Source: a virus
IMG/VR virus record: IMGVR_UViG_3300044615_000496
Coordinates: 1-39,423 of that record
Length of the DNA: 39,423 bases
Reading direction: 5' to 3' (one strand)
In this document: positions 13,093 to 19,525 of the stretch, piece by piece
Position numbering within the stretch: the first letter of the stretch is position 1
Layout of the letters: each line of letters starts with the position of its first letter
The notes under the pieces: model-generated
Seen by the model: the letters and a program-made list of their open reading frames with translations, nothing else
What the model was told of the DNA's origin: nothing
Database searches by the model: none
Position numbers and translations under genes: made by a program

Positions 13093-15938
13093 TAGTGTCT
13101 CCAACTCTGTGCTGTTTGGGTGCCTGAACTTGGCTGCCAGCTATTCATTTGCTGCATGAGCTTGATTCGGTCGGCAGAACTCATCGGAGCAAAGCTAGAG
13201 CCAGCCGGATATGGGGACCCAGTGGCCGCCAAGCCGCCTTCGCCCTCGCCATCAGAGTCGCCTCCGCTCATGCCAGCACTGGCCGCACCGCCAAGTGGAT
13301 GGGCAAGGCCGCCTCTATTGCCAGAGCCAAGCATTGCCCTAAGGATGAGGCCAGCCACCGTAGCACCTGCACCCAGCTTTCCAGCCTGCCATGCACGATC
13401 TTTCCATGTGGCGGGAGTGCCGGGCGTGGCCGGTGAGTTCTGCGTGTTTGGGGTGTTGGGTGTGTTCGGCGTGGCCGGTGTCGATGGCTTAAAGCTCGGA
13501 CCCGGGACGCCTTGGGCAGAGCCTGCTGGCACCAAGCCGCTGGGTTGGTCAGGCTTCAACTCAAACTCGGCGTCCACGATTTCGTCTTGCACCCTACTGC
13601 TTGGGATCATCTCTCCGTCCATGGGAGTGGCGGCACTTTCCAGATTCATGTCTTCTGGTGAAGTTTCGTCTGCCCTGCGGAAGCTCAGGCCGTCAACGCC
13701 TTGAGCCTGACCGGAGGGGACAAGGCCAGTGCCGGGCTCGGGGTATCCATCGATGAGTGCCCCGTCCGGCTCGCCCATTGCATTGACAGGCGGGATGTAG
13801 TTGGGACTGTTGGGATCGTCGGCTGAGTTATCCAGCGGCGACACATAGTCATCGTTGGCAGCCTCTTGCAGGTCCGCGTTCGGGTCTTTGGGCGGGGCCT
13901 TCTGTCCGTCACGGGCTTGTTCAGCCATGAGACGAACCCTGTCCTTCATGTCCTTGTGTGGGTCGGCCCTTCTGCCTTGTCGGCCTCGGGTGCTAACGGC
14001 CTGACCGTCATCCTCTGTGCCAACTTGCGTGGGCTGGGCGGGATCGCTCTTGGCCCGGACGTTTTCAATCCTGCTGGTGATGCCGTCGAGAATCTTGGCC
14101 TGCCTCAATTCCTCCTGAAGACCGGCAATGTAGGCGTCATCAGCACCACGGTCATGGGCATCATTGATGTCAGCCTGCACTTCTCGGGCTGTGCGTCGGG
14201 TCTTAATGACCCCCTGCATGTTCTTGTCTTTTGAGTAGGAGTTGAACCGATCCGCTGCGGAGTTGCGGCGGCCCTCCCATGCGGCCTGCTTGTCGGCATT
14301 GTCCCGTTCGATTTGTGCGGGGCTGCGGTTGTCCGGCTTTTCTCGGAATCCAGATGACTTGGACGAACCCTCGGGGGTGCCGGGATTGTCCATGGGCAAG
14401 CCGCCAACACGGTCTTGCGTACCCTGCCGGTAAGCAGCTTGGCGAAACTCCTGAACCCTGTCGTACACGGGATCGTCGGGCTCTGGCTGCCACAGGCCCT
14501 GATCTGCCGACTGCTCGGGGAGCCTGCTCGGCCCCTCGGAGGTGACGGCGGGCATGTTGCTGGGCGTGTTGGATTCGCCAATCCCCGGCTCAACGAGGTT
14601 GCCAGCTTCGTCATACTTGCGGCCCCAGCCAGAGCCACCGTACCTGAGAGCCACCTCCTTCTCGATGGTCTGTAGGATGTCCTCTTCGGCTCGGGATCGA
14701 AGCTTGGTGTTGTCGGTTGGCATCCCGGCTTCTTGAGCCATGCGGGCAGCTTGGCCCGGAGTGGTGTCGGGCAGGCCAAGGTATCGGCTGCCAACATTCT
14801 CGCTCTCGATGTCGCCAGTTAGCCGCCTGCGGTCCAGAGGGCTGACGGGATTGCGGGCTTCCAAGAAAGAGACTTGATCAGCGTTCCTCCAGAGGGCCTC
14901 TGCCATTTGGCGTGGGCTCTGAAAAGCAACGCGGGGGTCTTCGTGGAAGTTGTCGTTGTTGCGGAGAGCCTCATACATGGAGCCAATGCGGTCGGCTTCC
15001 CCACGGGTGCCCTCAAGGACTTGCCTGAAGGTGTCGTTGTATACGTCATTCGGGGCCCGCTCTGTCATGTCGGCTGCACTGCGGCCAGCAAAGCCTTGGC
15101 CACTGACGCCAGTCTCTGGGTCCTTGTACGACTTGACGCTCTCCATGTCGTTGTCGCGGACACGCTGGCCAGCTTCGGCCTTTTTCTTTCGGGCTATGTC
15201 CTTGTCAGAGTATCTCCCCTCCTTCTCAACCAGCAAACTCTTCGTGGGCTTGCCAGTCTCGGGGTCAGGAATCTCCACAACCGACACCCGCCTCTCGGCA
15301 TGGAGCGGGGTCTGCTTGCTTATCTTGGAGGTGGACTTCTCTGAGTTAGGGTCTTTGAGCCCCAGCGCGTCAGGGTCCATGCCGTCCGGCAGCTTGCGCC
15401 GCTGCATGGTGGGGCGAGTGTCATCAGAGGGCCCCTCGGTCGGCACCTCGTCTGAGGCACCCCTCTCGCCTGCGTTCTCTAGGTTTTCGTCTACAGCACC
15501 CGGCTCCTTGTTGCCATCCACAACAGAACCTGCGGAACTGTCGCTCCCCTTCCTGCCTCCAGAAGCTTCGTCACCAGACAAGACAGCAATCCGCTCTGGG
15601 GGCAGGTCAACGCCCCTCATGTAGTCGAGTATTTCCTTGCCTTCAAGGCTAATGGTGTCGCCAATGCCTAGCTTCTCGCCCGGCTGGAGTTCCTTGAGCT
15701 TGGCGACCGGCATCTCGTTGGCCATGGACAGAGCAAGCTCTTGCTTCTGGCTGGGCTCTAGCTGGCCCCACATTTCCCGCAGGGCAGCACGGTCTGCATC
15801 CGAGCCCTTGAACATGGCACGAACGAGATCGACCTTTGGGATGTCAAAGGTCTTGCCGTTGATCACCCGAGTCCCCTTCTTAGCTGCAATGAGCGAGGGG
15901 ATACGACCGGCAGAGCTAGGCTTCTTCGGGAGGGTCAT
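13092..15938 (-). CDS. Large low-complexity virion-block protein
   Basis: The 948-residue product starts at ATG 15938 overlapping the previous stop (TGATG). The first 110 residues look folded (KTFDIPKVDLVRAMFKGSDA). Most of the remainder is Asp/Glu/Arg/Gly/Pro-rich and likely disordered, with repeated GLVPSGQAQGV / GLVPAGSAQGV segments near residues 720 and 800 and a Thr/Pro/Asn run (TPNTPNTPNT) near 830. A single hydrophobic stretch (LGAGATVAGLILRAMLG) near 860 could be a membrane-inserting helix, followed by a Gly-rich tail. No known domain was seen. A role as an internal virion protein or flexible scaffold is inferred from position only. Confidence 0.58.
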   Translation of the reverse strand: MTLPKKPSSAGRIPSLIAAKKGTRVINGKTFDIPKVDLVRAMFKGSDADRAALREMWGQLEPSQKQELALSMANEMPVAKLKELQPGEKLGIGDTISLEGKEILDYMRGVDLPPERIAVLSGDEASGGRKGSDSSAGSVVDGNKEPGAVDENLENAGERGASDEVPTEGPSDDTRPTMQRRKLPDGMDPDALGLKDPNSEKSTSKISKQTPLHAERRVSVVEIPDPETGKPTKSLLVEKEGRYSDKDIARKKKAEAGQRVRDNDMESVKSYKDPETGVSGQGFAGRSAADMTERAPNDVYNDTFRQVLEGTRGEADRIGSMYEALRNNDNFHEDPRVAFQSPRQMAEALWRNADQVSFLEARNPVSPLDRRRLTGDIESENVGSRYLGLPDTTPGQAARMAQEAGMPTDNTKLRSRAEEDILQTIEKEVALRYGGSGWGRKYDEAGNLVEPGIGESNTPSNMPAVTSEGPSRLPEQSADQGLWQPEPDDPVYDRVQEFRQAAYRQGTQDRVGGLPMDNPGTPEGSSKSSGFREKPDNRSPAQIERDNADKQAAWEGRRNSAADRFNSYSKDKNMQGVIKTRRTAREVQADINDAHDRGADDAYIAGLQEELRQAKILDGITSRIENVRAKSDPAQPTQVGTEDDGQAVSTRGRQGRRADPHKDMKDRVRLMAEQARDGQKAPPKDPNADLQEAANDDYVSPLDNSADDPNSPNYIPPVNAMGEPDGALIDGYPEPGTGLVPSGQAQGVDGLSFRRADETSPEDMNLESAATPMDGEMIPSSRVQDEIVDAEFELKPDQPSGLVPAGSAQGVPGPSFKPSTPATPNTPNTPNTQNSPATPGTPATWKDRAWQAGKLGAGATVAGLILRAMLGSGNRGGLAHPLGGAASAGMSGGDSDGEGEGGLAATGSPYPAGSSFAPMSSADRIKLMQQMNSWQPSSGTQTAQSWRH

Positions 15939-16195
15939 CAGTCTTCCTCTTTGTCCAGCTTGGAGTCTTTGGGCAGATCGTCTTTCGTTACCTTGGGCGG
16001 CTTAGAGTCGCCCTTCTTCTCCCGGTGCAGGTCAACGAGGTCTTCGTTCTCCTCGTCATCGGCATCGTCTTCGTCGTTGTCATCCTCGGGTGGACGCTTG
16101 CCCTTGGGCATGGAGTTCCGCATGGTGTGCCTCAGCAACTTGCGAAGCTGGGCGGGGCTCAGGTCTTCAAGGTCCAGTCCTACAACGTGACTCAT
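15938..16195 (-). CDS. Small acidic protein
   Basis: The 85-residue product has a short N-terminal helix pair (DLSPAQLRKLLRHTMRNS), then a strongly acidic run of Asp/Glu (about residues 38-52) and a Lys/Asp-rich tail. Its stop is coupled to the next gene (TGATG). The ORF starts with ATG at 16195. The family is unknown; the charge and position fit a small virion-assembly or chaperone-like protein. Confidence 0.55.
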   Translation of the reverse strand: MSHVVGLDLEDLSPAQLRKLLRHTMRNSMPKGKRPPEDDNDEDDADDEENEDLVDLHREKKGDSKPPKVTKDDLPKDSKLDKEED

Positions 16196-16206
16196 CGTGC
16201 GATCCT

Positions 16207-16668
16207 TTAAGCAAGTCCTTGGGACATGAGTGCAAGACGAAGGTTCATGGCAGCCCTTTGGCGGGCCATTGCTATCTCTGATTTGCCCTGACGGTTGGCA
16301 AACATTCTTTGGAAGTTGGCGTTGTTAAGCTCAGTGGCTTGGTTTTTGTCAAAGACGAGAGCTTGGTCCCTGAGCATCTGATGCGCATTCTTTTGGGACT
16401 CGTTGAACTGCTGGTCATCGGCACGAATTGAGGCTGCTGCTTGGGCCCCTTCGGCTGCACCGGCTGCCCGCTGCTGGTCGGCAAGCATCCGGTCTTTGCT
16501 GCCGACAGAGAAGCCCTTGCCAGCGTTCTGGAATTGAGCGTCGTAGCCCTTGGTCTGGCCCTGCTGGAGCTTTGAAGCATAGACGTTGTTGGCCATGCTC
16601 TCGGTGGCAGAGTCGGCCAGCAAGCGGGGCGGCTTGATTCGGAATGGAGTTTGGCTGGCACCGATCAT
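16207..16668 (-). CDS. Gln/Ala-rich virion-block protein
   Basis: The 153-residue product is helical and rich in Gln, Ala and Asn (AADQQRAAGAAEGAQAAAS-like composition, DQQFNESQKN, RQRAAMNLRLALMSQG). The ATG overlaps the preceding stop (ATGA). It has the same Gln/Ala-rich helical character as the next two upstream genes, suggesting a set of small coiled virion proteins, perhaps internal core proteins like T7 gp14. No family was recognised. Confidence 0.6.
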   Translation of the reverse strand: MIGASQTPFRIKPPRLLADSATESMANNVYASKLQQGQTKGYDAQFQNAGKGFSVGSKDRMLADQQRAAGAAEGAQAAASIRADDQQFNESQKNAHQMLRDQALVFDKNQATELNNANFQRMFANRQGKSEIAMARQRAAMNLRLALMSQGLA

Positions 16669-17078
16669 CTCATCATCCCCAAGACGCTAGTTTGCCACTG
16701 AGAATTGAGACCGATCTGTTGAGCTAAAAGGCTTTGGGCAAGGGAAGATTGCTGGGACTTCTGCTGAGACATGCTCTTGAATCTGTTCATCTGAGCTTGG
16801 CTCCACGCCTGATTCATTTGCTCCCCTTGGCTCATTCGTTCCATGTTCGTCTTCGCGTTCTGAGTGGCCGAGCTTCGGCCTAGTGCTGCACGGTTGGCAT
16901 ACAGCATCCCCTTGGCGTAGTCCTGAACGGCCCGATCTCCGGTAGCGGTCCCGGTGTTGGCGTTCACTTGTGACTCTCGCGTGAGGCCCGACAAAAGGCT
17001 GGCCGGATTAACAGCCTGACCGTTGGTCTGGACGTTTGAGCGAGGGGCTCCGGGTTGTTGTGCGGCAAAAGATGCCAT
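16665..17078 (-). CDS. Gln/Ser-rich virion-block protein
   Basis: The 137-residue product is polar and Gln/Asn/Ser-rich with a helical second half (RMSQGEQMNQAWSQAQMNRF, QQKSQQSSLAQSLLAQQIG). Its start is coupled to the upstream gene by a TAATG overlap and its stop to the downstream gene by ATGA. Composition resembles internal virion proteins of podoviruses, but no domain could be identified. Confidence 0.6.
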   Translation of the reverse strand: MASFAAQQPGAPRSNVQTNGQAVNPASLLSGLTRESQVNANTGTATGDRAVQDYAKGMLYANRAALGRSSATQNAKTNMERMSQGEQMNQAWSQAQMNRFKSMSQQKSQQSSLAQSLLAQQIGLNSQWQTSVLGMMR

Positions 17079-17722
17079 TAATCACCCAGTAGTGAGCGTG
17101 CAAAGGGGCTGCGGCCAAACGGATGTCGGCTGCGGCTGGTGTTCCCGCGACCGTCCGACCGCACAGTGACTCCACCTAGTCCCGCCGCCCCGAGAAGGCT
17201 GCGGTTTCTGGCCTGCCTAGCCGAGTTTTCCAACTGAGCGGACTCTTGCTGGCTGGCTTGCTGGTAGTTGTTCTGCTGCTGCTCCAGAGACTGCATTTCG
17301 TATGCGTGTTGCCGTGACCGCTCCGCTTCGGCCTGCTCCCTTCTGGAGTCCATCTCGTTAGCCCAAGCCTGATTGGTGGAGGCAACCATGTTCTGGAGCG
17401 CACCAAAGTGATGGGCTGGGTGCATCCCGGGCCACCGAATAGGGGCATCTCCCATGGCATTGCCGTGGGGGGCGGGTTGCTGGGCTGGCTGCTGCGGTGC
17501 GGGCTGGTCCTTCTTGGTTTCCTCTGGGGCAGCCTCGCCTAGCCTGCCTTGCCGCTCTTGCTGGGCCTGACGGAGCATGGCCTGCTGAAAGCCGTTCCGG
17601 TCTTTGTCCCACCGGGCGGCCATGTCCTCGTCCATCATCCTCATGGCTTCTTGCCGGTTGTCGCTGTACATGGACGGATTAACGCCCTGCGACCTGTACG
17701 CCAAGAATTTGTTGAATGCCAT
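17078..17722 (-). CDS. Gln-rich coiled-coil virion-block protein
   Basis: The 214-residue product is the first gene of the 17.7-7.3 kb block. It has a charged helical N-terminus, a Pro/Gln-rich linker (QPAPQQPAQQPAPHGN) near residues 70-90, and a long Gln/Glu/Arg coiled coil (about 120-180). It ends in a Gly/Arg/Ser-rich tail. Upstream lies the GTACATAAA motif, 23 bases before the ATG, suggesting a transcription start for this block. No family is known. An internal core protein or scaffold-like role is possible. Confidence 0.6.
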   Translation of the reverse strand: MAFNKFLAYRSQGVNPSMYSDNRQEAMRMMDEDMAARWDKDRNGFQQAMLRQAQQERQGRLGEAAPEETKKDQPAPQQPAQQPAPHGNAMGDAPIRWPGMHPAHHFGALQNMVASTNQAWANEMDSRREQAEAERSRQHAYEMQSLEQQQNNYQQASQQESAQLENSARQARNRSLLGAAGLGGVTVRSDGRGNTSRSRHPFGRSPFARSLLGD

Positions 17723-17742
17723 GAGAATGGTCCTCGCCTATC

Positions 17743-18183
17743 TCATTTATGTACCGACCCCTGACCGGGCGGGACATTGGCTTTTGTTTCAGCCAGCCTC
17801 ACTGCCAGCCTCACCAGAGCCTTGCCAGCCATGCGGCTAAACGGCAGGCCCCTCTTGATGGCTTCCTCCTCTAGCCATCCCACCACCATGTCTAGGTTCT
17901 CCCTAACCCATGGGCATCCCATCATGTCCATGTGGGCTGCCCTAGCGTTACAGGAGCAGGTTGGGCTGGCTGTAATCCCCACCCTATTCAGGAGCTTTTT
18001 GAGTTCCGTGCCGGCCAAGCACTCCGGGGCCCTTGGCGCGCGGGCGCGGGGGTATTTTTCGTGCGTTTCGTCAATGGTCCAAACGTCGCCGGCCTGCCTG
18101 ACAACGCAAGGCATGGCCTCTTGGAGGGAGTAGCCTCGCTCGTTACAGCGGGCGATCAGGAACTTCTTGTCGCAGGCAATCAA
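17743..18183 (-). CDS. Conserved-type Cys-containing hypothetical protein
   Basis: The 146-residue product starts at TTG 18183, overlapping the upstream stop (TTGA). An N-terminal IDETHEKYP segment is followed by ELKKLLNRVGI, a TCSCNARAAHMDMMG motif near residue 95 and a VVGWLEEEAIKRGLPF helix. A C-x-C followed by a Met-Asp and a GWL..EA helix is a pattern I associate with small proteins in planctomycete genomes, but no function is known to me. The cysteines could bind a metal. It lies between a Cys-rich protein and the virion block; its last codons carry the GTACATAAA motif. Confidence 0.55.
   Translation of the reverse strand: MIACDKKFLIARCNERGYSLQEAMPCVVRQAGDVWTIDETHEKYPRARAPRAPECLAGTELKKLLNRVGITASPTCSCNARAAHMDMMGCPWVRENLDMVVGWLEEEAIKRGLPFSRMAGKALVRLAVRLAETKANVPPGQGSVHK
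17746..17754 (-). promoter_or_regulatory. GTACATAAA motif, copy b
   Basis: On the minus strand GTACATAAATGAGATAGG lies 23 bases before the first gene of the large virion block. It shares 16 of 18 positions with copy a near 32.4 kb. It also encodes the last codons and stop of the preceding gene. Confidence 0.45.
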
Positions 18184-18917
18184 GGCAGAGGGTTCTCTGG
18201 ATAAAAGGAGTCATGGTCCACCCAGATAGGGGCCTCGCGCCTAGGCACTGGGCAGTCGAGAAAGGGAGGAACGACCTTCGGTGGCTCACTCGCTTGGCAA
18301 TCGTCATATGTGCCACCCCAGTTATCCGCGCAGCCTTCTGCCCTAAGGGAGTCGACGGGGCCGGAAAGCGCGTCCGACGTAACATCGCACAGGCTGCCAT
18401 CCTTGCAGTTGCCTAGGTAGACCCTAGCGGAAAATCGGTATTTCCGGCACTCGCAAGGCTTTCCGCAAGGCATGCCGTTCGGAAAAACAAATCCGGGCGG
18501 CGCGCTCCAGCACTCGGACGATGCTTCCCAGAGATAGACAAACCCACAGAAACCCCGCCCGGGGCCGTACAGTTTGGCTGGCCAGCCCTCCTTCCAAGTG
18601 ACCCCCGGAGGCAGCCGCCATCCAATATCGGCCCCGCCGGGGTCTCGCTCGGGCCCGACTTCAATAGAAGCCGACACCCCCCCGCCTTCACCGAATAAAA
18701 ACGTGCTTCTGGGAACGACAACTCGACAGTCGCCCAAGTTTATGGCGTTTGGGATTACGGGTAAGCCGGCAGTGTCAACCACAGGGCCTAAACACAAGGA
18801 ATCGCAAGTGCAAATATCCTTGCAGCATGGGCAGGAGCTAGGATCGCTGGTCTTGACCAGCTTGCCGTTTTTGGCGATCAGCTTGCCGCCTCTCTTCAGG
18901 AAGGTCTTCACGGGCAT
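18180..18917 (-). CDS. Cysteine-rich protein
   Basis: The 245-residue product has about twenty cysteines, beginning with CPCCKDICTCDSLC (residues 29-42) and including MPCGKPCECRKYRF near residue 150. The middle has a VPRSTFLFGEGGG...WRLPPGVTWKEGW section that could form a beta domain. There is no signal peptide, so disulfides or zinc binding in a virion-associated or host-targeted protein are both possible. ATG at 18917 is used; it overlaps the end of the collagen-like gene. No family was recognised. Position right after the collagen-like and tail-tube genes suggests a tail-associated protein. Confidence 0.58.
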   Translation of the reverse strand: MPVKTFLKRGGKLIAKNGKLVKTSDPSSCPCCKDICTCDSLCLGPVVDTAGLPVIPNAINLGDCRVVVPRSTFLFGEGGGVSASIEVGPERDPGGADIGWRLPPGVTWKEGWPAKLYGPGRGFCGFVYLWEASSECWSAPPGFVFPNGMPCGKPCECRKYRFSARVYLGNCKDGSLCDVTSDALSGPVDSLRAEGCADNWGGTYDDCQASEPPKVVPPFLDCPVPRREAPIWVDHDSFYPENPLP

Positions 18918-19525
18918 TCCTGCGGTGGCATGAATACCTCGATGGCATCCAGCCGCCGGTCGAGGGTCTTCAGGGTCTTCTCGATCTTCTCAAGCTGTTC
19001 CTTGATCCGGCCCAGTTCCCTCGCCTGCTGCTTAACAATGCTGCAAAGGCTGCGATTGCCGAAGAGTTGAAAGTTTTTGCACTGGGGCTCCCCCGGTTCT
19101 TTCTGTTCTAGGTCCCGCAGCCGCCTGAGAATGCTGTTCACCAGCCGCGAGTCGATGCCGGCACCTGCGGCCCCAGCTTCCCCGGCAGCACCGGCCTCGC
19201 CCGCAGCACCAGTCTGGCCATCCACGCCGCTGGTTCCGTCCTTGCCTGCCGTACCCTCCCATCCGGCTTGGCCTGCGATGCCGTCCTTCCCGGCCTCACC
19301 TACTTGGGCTGGCTGTTCGGGTTGCCGGAACTGGTTCCTGAACCGGGTGGACCGGGCGGTGTTGGAGTCGATCACCCTCTGCTCGTCTGAGCTAGAGGAC
19401 GATGACGAGGAGGAGCCCGCCAGAGACAGGAGCCGCTGGCCGATGTCGGTGGCATGACCCGATGGGATGCCCCCCTGAATCAGGAGACTGGCTATTTCCT
19501 GTGCCGCCCGCTGGCTAATAGCCAT
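18908..19525 (-). CDS. Collagen-like protein with C-terminal coiled coil
   Basis: ATG 19525 (GGAGG six bases upstream, TGATG overlap with the tail-tube gene) gives 205 residues; GTG 19528 is an alternative. A helical N-terminus is followed by a nine-Ser run. Then come 15 or so Gly-x-y triplets (GKDGIAGQAGWEGTAGKDG, then GAAGEAGAAGEAGAAG) that would form a collagen-like triple helix, and a Cys-containing coiled coil (ELGRIKEQLEKIEKTLKTL) at 165-195. Phage collagen-like proteins are trimeric fibre shafts. The position after tail-tube protein B suggests a tail or neck fibre. Confidence 0.7.
   Translation of the reverse strand: MAISQRAAQEIASLLIQGGIPSGHATDIGQRLLSLAGSSSSSSSSSDEQRVIDSNTARSTRFRNQFRQPEQPAQVGEAGKDGIAGQAGWEGTAGKDGTSGVDGQTGAAGEAGAAGEAGAAGAGIDSRLVNSILRRLRDLEQKEPGEPQCKNFQLFGNRSLCSIVKQQARELGRIKEQLEKIEKTLKTLDRRLDAIEVFMPPQECP

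Noticed and set aside
11074-13104. TTG at 13104 as the start of the 672-residue protein
   Set aside because: The ATG at 13092 has better ribosome-binding spacing and overlaps the previous stop as TAATG, as elsewhere in this operon.
13420-13480. Short tandem GTGTT/GTGTTCGG-type repeats as a possible CRISPR or iteron
   Set aside because: They encode the Thr-Pro-Asn repeats of the 948-residue protein and have no spacer structure.
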